From Desulfobacteraceae bacterium (GTDB lineage: Bacteria; Desulfobacterota; Desulfobacteria; Desulfobacterales; Desulfosarcinaceae): a DNA stretch of 14,647 bases. The position numbers were made by a program, and so were the translations under genes. Numbering within the stretch: position 1 is the stretch's first letter; each line of letters opens with the position of its first letter. The stretch spans positions 1 to 14,647 of the forward strand of contig JALVRI010000323.1 of the NCBI GenBank assembly GCA_027031325.1, read 5' to 3'. This document shows positions 1-7,132 of the stretch, in pieces. Below the pieces are notes generated by a model. The model worked only from the letters and a program-made list of their open reading frames with translations, was not told the origin of the DNA and did no database searches.

Positions 1-482
1 ATTCCGTCGAAACCGGCCTGGACTGCCCGCCTGGCAGCGGCTATGAAGTCAGCCTTCAGCCTCTCGATGTCTTTTTCTCCAATGATCCTCCGGTTGGAAG
101 AACCAAACCCTTCCACTGCTGAAACGGCCAGGGCCGGCCTGCCGGTAAGCCTGGTCCGGGCAAAGATGCCTGCATGGGCAAGTTGGAGGACTATCTTTCC
201 TCCCAGGCGATGAACAGCTTCGGTCAAAGCGCAAAGCCCTTCCACTTGGTTGTCGGACCAGACTCCCAACTGCCGCGGGCTGGCCTGGCCTTCGGGGCTG
301 ACGTAGGCATGGCCGGTCACGATCAGGCCCACCTGTCCTCCGGCAAGGGCCTCCATGGCCCGGATCAATTCATCGGTCACCCGGCCGTCTTCACCGGCCA
401 GCCCCAACCACGTGGCTGAACGCACGAACCGGTTATCCAGTTTCAAATCACCCAGCCGAAACGGCTCAAACAGCTTTTCCAT
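1..482 (-). CDS. Old Yellow Enzyme-family NADH:flavin oxidoreductase, N-terminal part (cut by window edge)
   Basis: Reading the minus strand from the ATG at 482-480 gives about 160 open codons running off the left edge. The protein starts MEKLFEPFRLGDLKLDNRF, the typical N-terminus of FMN-dependent Old Yellow Enzyme / 2,4-dienoyl-CoA reductase-like TIM barrels (F.P..IG...L.NR). The LQLAHAGIFA segment near residue 100 matches the family's QL.H.GR motif, and ALAVSAV follows. Family members reduce activated C=C bonds with NAD(P)H. The substrate cannot be told from this part, and any C-terminal 4Fe-4S/FAD domains of the long subfamily would lie outside. A GGGGAGAG Shine-Dalgarno candidate lies about 10 nt upstream. 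The gene is divergent from the chemoreceptor. The family call is firm; the exact enzyme is open. Confidence 0.86.
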   Translation of the reverse strand, partial: MEKLFEPFRLGDLKLDNRFVRSATWLGLAGEDGRVTDELIRAMEALAGGQVGLIVTGHAYVSPEGQASPRQLGVWSDNQVEGLCALTEAVHRLGGKIVLQLAHAGIFARTRLTGRPALAVSAVEGFGSSNRRIIGEKDIERLKADFIAAARRAVQAGFDG

Positions 483-551
483 CCCCAATTTTCTCTCCCC
501 GCATCAACACCCGATTGGGTTAGATACTGCTATTCTATGGTCAATTTTACC

Positions 552-578
552 TCAAGAAAATTTCATGAGGTCCGATAA
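552..578 (+). promoter_or_regulatory. Sigma-28 (FliA)-like promoter of the chemoreceptor gene
   Basis: TCAAGAAA (552-559), exactly 11 nt, then TCCGATAA (571-578). The known flagellar sigma factor consensus is TAAAGTTT-N11-GCCGATAA, and TCAAG-type -35 elements also occur. The -10 matches at 7 of 8 positions and the spacing is exact. It lies about 135 nt upstream of the chemoreceptor ATG, in the correct orientation, and chemoreceptors are often in the FliA regulon. Motif reading only. Confidence 0.5.
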
Positions 579-711
579 GCCTATCAAGAAGGCTGGATTT
601 ACTATACCTGCCAAAATTTAAAATCCGGCGTCTGTCATCTTGCCCGCTTCAAACTGATCACGTCCTGCCTGGCACGACGCTGGCGCCGGAACAAATAAAG
701 GAGGTAATACA

Positions 712-2865
712 ATGAGCCTGACCAAGAAACTGATCCTGTTGTCGGTAACAGGAATAATCGCCTTGGGGTTATGTACCACACTTGTCTCCCTGTACAACCT
801 CAAAAAACGGGGCCAGGCCGACATTGAAGCAATCCAGCATACCATGATGGACGAAAAGAAAGAAAGGCTCAAGGATCTTGTCAGCAATACCTTCGCGATC
901 CTGGAAACCAAGTACAAGGCGGCCCACGATCCGGCCAAGGTCGCCCAGGCCTATCGCAGCCAGCTCAAAAGCGTAGTCGAGGTGGCCTACAAGGCGATTG
1001 AAAGCATCTACCAACGAAGCGACCTCGACCCGGAGCAAAAGAAGCAGGCGGCCAAGAGTATCGTCAAGGCCATGCGCTACAACGGCAAGGGCTACCTCTG
1101 GATCAACGACATCAACGGCCGGATGGTGATGCACCCCATCAAGCCGGCCCTGGACGGCAAGGACCTGTCCAACTTCAAAGATCCCAACGGCAAGAAGTTA
1201 TTCCTTGAATTTGTACGCGTCTGCAAGCAGGCCGGCGAGGGGACCGTGGATTACCTTTGGCCCAAACCCGGGCACGACAAGCCGGTGCCCAAGCTCTCTT
1301 ATGTCAAGCTGTTCAAGCCCTGGAACTGGATAATCGGAACGGGAGTCTACCTGGAGGCCGCCGAGCAGCAATTCAAGAAAGACGCCATGGAAGCCATCGG
1401 ATCTTTGCGTTTCGGGCGCAGCGGCCAGGATTACTTCTGGATCAACGACATCAACGGCCGGATGGTGATGCACCCCATCAAGCCGGCCCTGAACGGCAAG
1501 GACCTGTCCGACCTGAAAGACCCCAACGGCAAGTACTTATTCAGGGAATTCATTAAAGTTTGCAAAGAAAAGGGGGAGGGATACGTCGACTACCTCTGGC
1601 CCAAGCCCGGATACGACAAGCCGGTGCCCAAGCTCTCTTATGTCAAGCTGTTTGACAAGTGGGGCTGGATCGTGGGTACGGGGGTCTATCTTGACGATGT
1701 CAACCAGGCCATAGCGGGCAAGAAAGCCGAGATGGAGGCCGAGTTGGCCGAGCAACGCAACTGGATCATCGCCACCATGGTCCTAATCCTGGTCATGGTG
1801 AGCGCCATGGTGATCATCTTTTCCCGTCAAATCGCCCACGGGATCGTGTCAGCCGCCAATATGCTCAAGGATATCGCCGAAGGGGAAGGGGATCTTACCC
1901 GCAAGCTCGAGGTCAAGACCAAGGACGAAATCGGCGAAATGGCTCACTGGTTCAACCGCTTCATCGAAAACGTCCGCGGCATAATCGCCCAGGTAAAGAA
2001 AAAGGCCGAACAGCTGGACGAATCTTCCGGTGATCTGGCCGAGATTTCAGAACACATGTCCTCCGGGGCCGACCAGACTTCGGCCAAGGCCGGCAACGTG
2101 GCCCAATCGGCCGAAATAATGAGCTCCAACACTCACTCGGTGGCCGCCGCCATGGAAGAAGCAGCCACAAACATGGGCATGGTGGCCTCGGCGGCCGAAG
2201 AAATGACCGCGGTAATCAATGAAATTGCCGAAAACACGGAAAAGGCCAGCGCCATAACCTCGGAGGCGGTCTCCCAGACCGGCAGCGCCAGCCAGCAGGT
2301 GGCCGAACTCGGCCAAGCGGCCCAGGAAATCGGCAAGGTGATTGAAACCATCACCGAAATTTCGGAACAGGTCAACCTCCTGGCCCTCAACGCCACCATC
2401 GAGGCCGCCCGGGCCGGGGAAGCCGGTAAGGGTTTCGCGGTAGTTGCCAACGAGATCAAGGAACTGGCCCGCCAGACGGCCGAGGCCACCGGCGAGATCA
2501 AGCAGCGGGTCGAAGGTATCCAGAGTTCCACCGAGGGCACGGTGACCGAAATCGGCAATATTTCCGAAATCGTCAACCAGGTCAACGAAATCGTCTCCAC
2601 CATCGCCACGGCAGTCGAAGAACAATCTGTCAGCACCAAGGAAATCGCCAACAATGTTCAACAGGCATCGGAAGGAATCGGCGAAGTAAACCAGAAAGTT
2701 TCTGAAAACTCCAGCACCGCGAGCTCCATCGCCGAAGAAATATCCGAAGTCACCCAGGCGGCTTCTGAAATGGCCAACAGCAGCAGCCAGGTCAACCTGC
2801 GGGCTTCGGAGTTGTCCGACCTGTCCCGCCAACTGAAGGAAATGGTAGGCCATTTCAAGGTCTGA
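712..2865 (+). CDS. Methyl-accepting chemotaxis protein with two tandem Cache sensor domains
   Basis: A 717-residue transmembrane chemoreceptor that passes ligand signals to the CheA/CheW kinase. Order: N-terminal membrane helix (about 8-28); periplasmic helical region; two near-identical sCache_2-type domains (about 125-223 and 238-336) carrying WINDINGRMVMHP and WPKPG.DKPVPKLSYVKLF; second membrane helix (about 350-372); HAMP domain (about 373-427); long coiled-coil signalling domain. The hairpin tip, residues about 552-574, has the invariant EQVNLLALNATIEAARAGE. No CheR/CheB-docking pentapeptide is visible at the C-terminus (ends VGHFKV). sCache_2 receptors often bind small carboxylates; the ligand here is unknown. 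The start is supported by AAAGGAGG at 697-704, 7 nt before ATG. A sigma-28-like promoter lies upstream and a strong hairpin downstream, so it is probably monocistronic. Confidence 0.96.
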   Translation: MSLTKKLILLSVTGIIALGLCTTLVSLYNLKKRGQADIEAIQHTMMDEKKERLKDLVSNTFAILETKYKAAHDPAKVAQAYRSQLKSVVEVAYKAIESIYQRSDLDPEQKKQAAKSIVKAMRYNGKGYLWINDINGRMVMHPIKPALDGKDLSNFKDPNGKKLFLEFVRVCKQAGEGTVDYLWPKPGHDKPVPKLSYVKLFKPWNWIIGTGVYLEAAEQQFKKDAMEAIGSLRFGRSGQDYFWINDINGRMVMHPIKPALNGKDLSDLKDPNGKYLFREFIKVCKEKGEGYVDYLWPKPGYDKPVPKLSYVKLFDKWGWIVGTGVYLDDVNQAIAGKKAEMEAELAEQRNWIIATMVLILVMVSAMVIIFSRQIAHGIVSAANMLKDIAEGEGDLTRKLEVKTKDEIGEMAHWFNRFIENVRGIIAQVKKKAEQLDESSGDLAEISEHMSSGADQTSAKAGNVAQSAEIMSSNTHSVAAAMEEAATNMGMVASAAEEMTAVINEIAENTEKASAITSEAVSQTGSASQQVAELGQAAQEIGKVIETITEISEQVNLLALNATIEAARAGEAGKGFAVVANEIKELARQTAEATGEIKQRVEGIQSSTEGTVTEIGNISEIVNQVNEIVSTIATAVEEQSVSTKEIANNVQQASEGIGEVNQKVSENSSTASSIAEEISEVTQAASEMANSSSQVNLRASELSDLSRQLKEMVGHFKV
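1099..1353 (+). repeat. Cache-domain coding repeat, copy 1
   Basis: First of two direct repeats inside the chemoreceptor gene, offset by exactly 339 nt (113 codons) from copy 2. Positions 1099-1170 match 1438-1509 with one mismatch, and 1276-1313 match 1615-1652 with none, third codon positions included. The rest of the unit is similar but diverged. Confidence 0.9.
1438..1692 (+). repeat. Cache-domain coding repeat, copy 2
   Basis: Second copy of the 339-nt-offset repeat. It encodes the membrane-proximal Cache domain, ending GTGVYLDD just before the linker to the second membrane helix. DNA identity at silent sites in two blocks points to recent duplication or gene conversion rather than selection on protein alone. 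Confidence 0.9.
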
Positions 2866-2887
2866 TGGAATTTCCAAGCCGATCCGG

Positions 2888-2936
2888 CAATAAACCAAAG
2901 GCCCGGAGATATTACTCCAGGGCCTTTGGTTTATTG
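2888..2936. terminator. Long perfect hairpin, likely bidirectional intrinsic terminator
   Basis: CAATAAACCAAAGGCCC (2888-2904) pairs perfectly with GGGCCTTTGGTTTATTG (2920-2936). A further GGAG/CTCC pairing in the loop leaves an ATATTA tip. It starts 22 nt after the chemoreceptor stop. The A-rich 5' arm and T-rich 3' arm give the A-stem-T layout of a terminator on both strands, although the T tract is part of the stem (GGTTTATT) rather than a pure U run. Confidence 0.75.
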
Positions 2937-3034
2937 AAAGCCCGTACCTCGGCCAGGGCAAATCCTGAACAATCCATCGCCCCCCTACCTCTTTCACTCC
3001 CCGCCCTGAGGATTTTATCCCCGGCATTCAGGGC

Positions 3035-3092
3035 ATGCAATAATCCAATGAAATTACTTGTCAGGCATTTGAAGTGCATAATCCGGCTTGAA
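3035..3092 (+). repeat. 58-bp dispersed element, copy 1
   Basis: 52 of 58 positions match the copy at 4243-4300, with no gaps. The core 3057-3086 (starting CTTGTCAGGCATTTGAAG) is 30 of 30 identical. It lies 21 nt beyond the 3' end of the UPF0173 hydrolase gene. It contains ATGCA near the left end and TGCATAA near the right, a weakened form of the inverted repeat seen in copy 2. Confidence 0.8.
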
Positions 3093-3113
3093 TCACCTGC
3101 CGTATGCAGATCT

Positions 3114-3794
3114 TCAAAGCTCGATTTGCTGCCCCGGCTCCAGGATTACCACCTCTGTATCGGTGTCGCCTTCCACCCTGGACTTCCAGGCAAGCGGATC
3201 CTGGGCAATAACGTCAAAGGTATTGTAATGGATCGGCAGCACCTTCTTGGGGGCGATCAATTGAACCGCCCGCAGGGCATCATCCGGTCCCATGGTGAAG
3301 TTGTCCCCGATGGGCAATATCGCCAGATCAATACCCTCCTGGCCGATCAGGTGCATGTCGTAAAAAAGGCCGGTATCACAAGCGTGGTAAATCTTCCTGC
3401 CTTCCAGGTAGAGCAGGAATCCGCACGGGTTGCCGCCGTAACTTCCGTCGGGCAGGGCCGAACCATGATGGGCTATGGTCAGCTTGACCCTTCCCCAGGG
3501 ATAATCGAAGCCGCCCCCGATGTGCTGGGGATGCACATTTTCCAGTCCCTGGTTTTGCAACCAGGTGGCTATCTCGAAATTTGATATCACCGTGGCACCG
3601 GTGCGCTTGGCGATGCTGACCGTATCGCCAAGGTGGTCTCCATGGCCGTGGGAGACCAGGACGAAGTCGGCGGCGACTTCATCGGCCTTGACCGGAGCCA
3701 GGGGATTATCGCTGAGAAAAGGATCGACAAGAATTCTGGCCTTGGGGCTTTCCACCAAAATACAGGCATGGCTGTACCAGGTCAGTTTCAACAT
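3114..3794 (-). CDS. UPF0173 metal-dependent hydrolase (metallo-beta-lactamase fold)
   Basis: A 226-residue single-domain cytoplasmic protein. The metal-binding motif is SHGHGDHLGD (H49, H51, D53, H54). Further expected ligands are H109/H110 (AHHGSALPDG), D140 (HACDTG) and H189 (PIHYNTF). The GDNFTMGPDDA segment (163-173) and the N-terminus LTWYSHACILVE are hallmarks of the UPF0173/YtkL-like family. The fold usually carries a dinuclear metal centre and hydrolyses phosphoester or ester-type bonds; the physiological substrate is not known. Length is normal and all visible ligands are intact. The start is supported by GGGAGG (3801-3806 on the complement), 6 nt before the ATG. It is transcribed alone, convergent with the chemoreceptor and divergent from the cas operon. 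Confidence 0.93.
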   Translation of the reverse strand: MLKLTWYSHACILVESPKARILVDPFLSDNPLAPVKADEVAADFVLVSHGHGDHLGDTVSIAKRTGATVISNFEIATWLQNQGLENVHPQHIGGGFDYPWGRVKLTIAHHGSALPDGSYGGNPCGFLLYLEGRKIYHACDTGLFYDMHLIGQEGIDLAILPIGDNFTMGPDDALRAVQLIAPKKVLPIHYNTFDVIAQDPLAWKSRVEGDTDTEVVILEPGQQIEL

Positions 3795-4242
3795 TTTATA
3801 CCTCCCATGAAAATTAATAGGTCAACGGTTACCTTCGCAAGTCAAGGTTTTTGGTTTTGAAAACGGTATTTCCTTGCCATATTCGGAACCGGCGGTTCAA
3901 CAGGTGGGCTGCCGGCCAACCGCCGTTGTCCTGCAGCTCTTTCATTACCGCCGGGTGCTCAATCTTCCGCTTCAAACAAGGCGTATGATCTGCGGACGGG
4001 CCTTTCCGACTACGGCCATCTTAGCCCAAAGCCGGACTGAATACAACTATCGAGGCAGCCACCGGGCTTAGGCCCAAAGCTATTCGAATGTCGCCTTGGG
4101 CGAAAACTTTAACTTGAGAATATGCAACCCGGATCCGGTAAAATCACAAGCCCCTTGCGGCTTCAACTGCCTCAGGATTTTTCACCGATGGAACTTCACC
4201 TTGCCGGTGAAGGCGCGGACAGGAACAAATACATCCAAGCTT

Positions 4243-4300
4243 ATGCAATAATTCAATCTAATTTCTTGTCAGGCATTTGAAGTGCATAATCCGGGTTCAA
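4243..4300 (+). repeat. 58-bp dispersed element, copy 2
   Basis: Direct repeat of 3035-3092 (52/58 identical, 30-nt perfect core at 4265-4294). In this copy TTATGCA (4241-4247) and TTCAA (4252-4256) pair with TTGAA (4277-4281) and TGCATAA (4283-4289). This makes an imperfect hairpin of 7+5 bp with a small asymmetric internal loop. It lies about 78 bp upstream of the cas promoter -35. Confidence 0.8.
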
Positions 4301-4377
4301 CAGACAAGGAATGAAAAACACCACAGCCATTAACCAGCAAGAGCCTGGCTGCAATGATACGGCCCAGGCGGTTTCAA

Positions 4378-4406
4378 TTTACAATTCTAGCTTACCTTGA
4401 TATTAT
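4378..4406 (+). promoter_or_regulatory. Sigma-70-type promoter of the cas operon
   Basis: TTTACA (4378-4383), 17 nt, TATTAT (4401-4406): 5/6 matches to each consensus hexamer at ideal spacing, in the most AT-rich part of the region. The predicted start is near 4413, giving an untranslated leader of about 85 nt before the cas3 ATG. Confidence 0.65.
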
Positions 4407-4497
4407 CTGTATATTTCCTCTTTTCCAAAAGTTCTTATTCAGGAAAGTCTACTTCTAATTTGAAAGGCGCCGGCTGGTAATCCAGTAAGGATTTTAA

Positions 4498-7119
4498 ATG
4501 CCAAGATTTAGGCACACCACTGAAAAACAGATTCCTGACATCCCGTTTGATCAATGCAGGGCGAAAACGACCCGTTCCGGAAAGCCAGGAATCAGCGTCC
4601 AACAGCACTGCTGCAACGTCTGGGCCGTAGCCCGTGCCCTGCTGGAATATCTCCCCGCCAAAATCAGACAGGCCGTTGCCGAACCGGCCCTTGTGGCGGC
4701 TGCCCTTCACGACGTAGGCAAGGTTTCGCCTGGTTTTCAGAAAAAATACTTTCAAGCCCTGCTTGAAAAATCATGTTCTGACCTAGCACGCCTGCCCAAT
4801 ACCAATTTTGAAACCAATCACGCGGCCATCGGCCAGGCGGCCATCAACAGCTACTTTGGCCACAACAATTATCCCTTACCCCTTGCCTTGGTGGCAGGCG
4901 CCCACCATGGCAAACTGGCGATCGATACCAGCCTGGAAGACAGAGGACCCCGTTTCGGAGGAAAGTCTTGGGCACTGCAACGTAGGCAACTTATTGATTC
5001 TCTTTTCAGCAAGTGCGGTCTCAGCCTTCACTGCCGGTTCCCTGAAAAGCTCTGGCCGGTTATCGCAGGGCTGGTCACCTGCGCTGACTGGATTGGGTCC
5101 GACGAAGATTTCTTCCCCTGCGACTGCTTCTGCCAAGACAAGCAGACGCTTGTCAATAATGCCGTAGCAGCTGTCAGGGCCTGCGGCTGGCAAGAACCGG
5201 CCTTCAGGCCCGGCCTGGATTTTCAACAGGTCTTTGGTTTCAAACCCCACCGATCCCAGCAGGCCTTTTACCTGTCCGCCACCGAGCCTGGGCTCCATAT
5301 CTTGGAAGCGCCCACCGGAAGCGGCAAGACCGAGGCCGCCCTGTTTGCCGCCTACCGCCTGATAGAAAAAGGCCGCAACAACGGCATATACTTCGGCCTG
5401 CCGACCTGCCTCACAAGCGACAAGATCCACGAGCGGGTGTCGGATTTCCTGAACAGGATAAGCAAGGGTTCTTTTCCCCTACGGCTCGCCCACGGCAACG
5501 CTTGGCTGGAAACATTTATCCATGGCAAGGTAAACGAAACCGAAGATGACGGCGGCCTCTGGTTCACACCACGCAAGCGCAACCTGCTGTGCCCCTTTGC
5601 GGTGGGCACAATAGACCAGGCCCTTCTCAGCGTCATGCGGGTCAAACATTTTTTTGTAAGGGCTTTCGGCCTGGCCGGCAAGGTTGTCATTCTGGATGAA
5701 GTCCACTCCTACGACGGCTATACCGGTACCCTGATGGAACACATGATAAACCACCTGCTCGACTGGGGCTGCACGGTCATGGTGCTCTCAGCCACTTTGA
5801 CCAGGCAGCGCCGCAACCAACTGCTGCAGGTAAATTGCCGCGGCCCCGGGGAAAATGCTTCCCGTGACCCCTATCCCCTGGTCAGCGTCAGCAGGCCGGG
5901 CGGCAAGCCGGGTTTCACGACGGCGCCTAGTCCGCCTTCGCGCAAGTACAGAATCCATGTCCGCTCCTGGTCGCCCTCCAGCCTGGCTTATCGGGCGGCT
6001 GAGCTGGCTCGCCGTGAACAATGTGTTGTCTGCATCGCCAACACGGTTGATAAGGCCCAGCGGTGGTATGATGCCCTGGCTTCCGAGCGGGCCGCGGAAG
6101 AATTTGAACTAGGCCTGCTGCATTCGCGTTTTCCGGCTTTTGCCAGGGCATCCCTGGAAGATCACTGGATAAAATTGCTTGGCAAAAGCGGTTGCCGCCC
6201 TAAAGGCTGCGTCCTTGTGGCTACCCAGGTTGTAGAACAAAGCGTAGATATAGACGCCGATGTTATTTTCAGCGAGCTATGCCCCACCGACATGCTCCTG
6301 CAGCGCATGGGACGTCAATGGCGCCATCAGCGCCCCAAAAGGCCATGTAGCCGGCCGCAAACCTTTATCCTTGCCGGTGCCGTCCAGCAGGCAGATTGCC
6401 TGGAAAACGCAGTCCAGGCCCTTGGCCGGGCCAACTGCCTGGTGTATGCCCCCTACCTGTTGTGGCGCTCTTACCAAGTCTTTGCTTCCAGGGATGAGAT
6501 CAGCCTGCCGGAAAACGTCCGTAACCTTTTGGAAGAAACCTACAGTGACCCTCCTGATCAGCCTTCTTTTGTCAGCCGGATGCACGCCCAACTCATGGAA
6601 TTCAGGAAAAAGCTTGGCCAATACGCCCAGGCCACCTTTTCCTCGGTCAACAGTTTGCCGGTGATGGACGATAATCAAAACCCGGCTACCCGCTACAGTG
6701 ATATTCCCATGGTTGATGTTCTGCTGACAGCCGCTACAGTTCACCAAAACCGGCGCACTACGATCCGGCTGCTCGACGGTGAGCAAATAACCGTTTACCC
6801 CGGCCTGAAAGACAAAAGGGTCATGGCCCGGTTGCATTCCAACCTGCTTTCCATGCCGGCTTGGCGCCTGGCAAGGATCGGTGCGCTGGAAACACCTTCC
6901 TGGCTTCGGGGAGTTTTTTACCAAACCGTACCTGTCCTTGAATGGTCGCAAAAAGACGGCCGGGTGACTTTTTCAGGCCGTCCCACCGGCTACACATATG
7001 ACCCGGTCCACGGACTGCGTTGGCGGGCAAGTGGATTTTCTTGCGGGGGACTGCACCCGGACGATGATCAGGAACTTGGTGAGCTCGATGTTTTTGACAC
7101 CCAACGTTTCCAATGGTGA
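4498..7119 (+). CDS. cas3: CRISPR-associated helicase/nuclease Cas3 (type I-E)
   Basis: An 873-residue effector recruited by target-bound Cascade to nick and processively degrade DNA. The N-terminal HD nuclease domain has AALHDVGKVSPGFQ (H71-D72), H37, H108 and the GAHHGK pair H136/H137. The superfamily 2 helicase follows: Walker A EAPTGSGKTEAAL (G274-T278), DEVH box ILDEVHSYDG (400-403), SAT motif LSATLTRQRR (431-433), VATQVVEQSVDIDADVIFSE, and motif VI QRMGRQWRHQ (602-609). A C-terminal Cas3 domain completes it. Length is close to E. coli Cas3 and all key residues are present. The start follows AAGGA at 4487-4491 with 6-nt spacing. It is the first gene of the operon; 13 nt separate its stop from cse1. 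Confidence 0.97.
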   Translation: MPRFRHTTEKQIPDIPFDQCRAKTTRSGKPGISVQQHCCNVWAVARALLEYLPAKIRQAVAEPALVAAALHDVGKVSPGFQKKYFQALLEKSCSDLARLPNTNFETNHAAIGQAAINSYFGHNNYPLPLALVAGAHHGKLAIDTSLEDRGPRFGGKSWALQRRQLIDSLFSKCGLSLHCRFPEKLWPVIAGLVTCADWIGSDEDFFPCDCFCQDKQTLVNNAVAAVRACGWQEPAFRPGLDFQQVFGFKPHRSQQAFYLSATEPGLHILEAPTGSGKTEAALFAAYRLIEKGRNNGIYFGLPTCLTSDKIHERVSDFLNRISKGSFPLRLAHGNAWLETFIHGKVNETEDDGGLWFTPRKRNLLCPFAVGTIDQALLSVMRVKHFFVRAFGLAGKVVILDEVHSYDGYTGTLMEHMINHLLDWGCTVMVLSATLTRQRRNQLLQVNCRGPGENASRDPYPLVSVSRPGGKPGFTTAPSPPSRKYRIHVRSWSPSSLAYRAAELARREQCVVCIANTVDKAQRWYDALASERAAEEFELGLLHSRFPAFARASLEDHWIKLLGKSGCRPKGCVLVATQVVEQSVDIDADVIFSELCPTDMLLQRMGRQWRHQRPKRPCSRPQTFILAGAVQQADCLENAVQALGRANCLVYAPYLLWRSYQVFASRDEISLPENVRNLLEETYSDPPDQPSFVSRMHAQLMEFRKKLGQYAQATFSSVNSLPVMDDNQNPATRYSDIPMVDVLLTAATVHQNRRTTIRLLDGEQITVYPGLKDKRVMARLHSNLLSMPAWRLARIGALETPSWLRGVFYQTVPVLEWSQKDGRVTFSGRPTGYTYDPVHGLRWRASGFSCGGLHPDDDQELGELDVFDTQRFQW

Positions 7120-7132
7120 AAGGAAATCCCTG

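Larger units (their letters stand above)
3795..4497. other. 703-bp region without a convincing gene, between the hydrolase and cas3
   Basis: Contents from left to right: the ribosome site of the hydrolase (3801-3806, minus). Then a minus-strand open stretch (3832-4020) without a convincing start. Then a 13/14-nt direct repeat CTTAG(G)CCCAAAGC at 4020-4032 and 4067-4080, the second arm of which can fold with 4093-4101. Then two short hairpins, AAGCC/GGCTT at 4148-4163 and TTCACC/GGTGAA at 4195-4211. Then the second dispersed element (4243-4300), an AT-rich stretch holding the cas promoter (4378-4406), and the cas3 ribosome site (4487-4491). No tRNA or recognised riboswitch was seen. Confidence 0.6.

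Noticed and set aside
2047..3027. A 326-codon open frame on the minus strand under the chemoreceptor
   Set aside because: It lies antisense to the strongly conserved signalling domain, has repetitive low-complexity composition (GG, FGDF-like), and arises from the biased codon use of the coiled coil.
2865..3584. A 239-codon plus-strand frame over the terminator and the hydrolase
   Set aside because: It runs through the terminator hairpin and is antisense to the well-supported UPF0173 gene; it has no recognisable domain and no ribosome site.
3874..4071. A 65-codon plus-strand frame in the long intergenic region
   Set aside because: No ribosome site, no recognisable sequence, and atypical composition; treated as chance.
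4082..4092. TTCGAAT resembling a tRNA T-loop
   Set aside because: No acceptor stem, anticodon arm or CCA context surrounds it; the flanking pairing forms a single 9-bp hairpin instead.
6998..7132. N-terminal extension of Cse1 starting inside cas3
   Set aside because: The extra 45 residues do not resemble Cse1. The typical Cse1 N-terminus begins at ATG 7133, which has a ribosome site.
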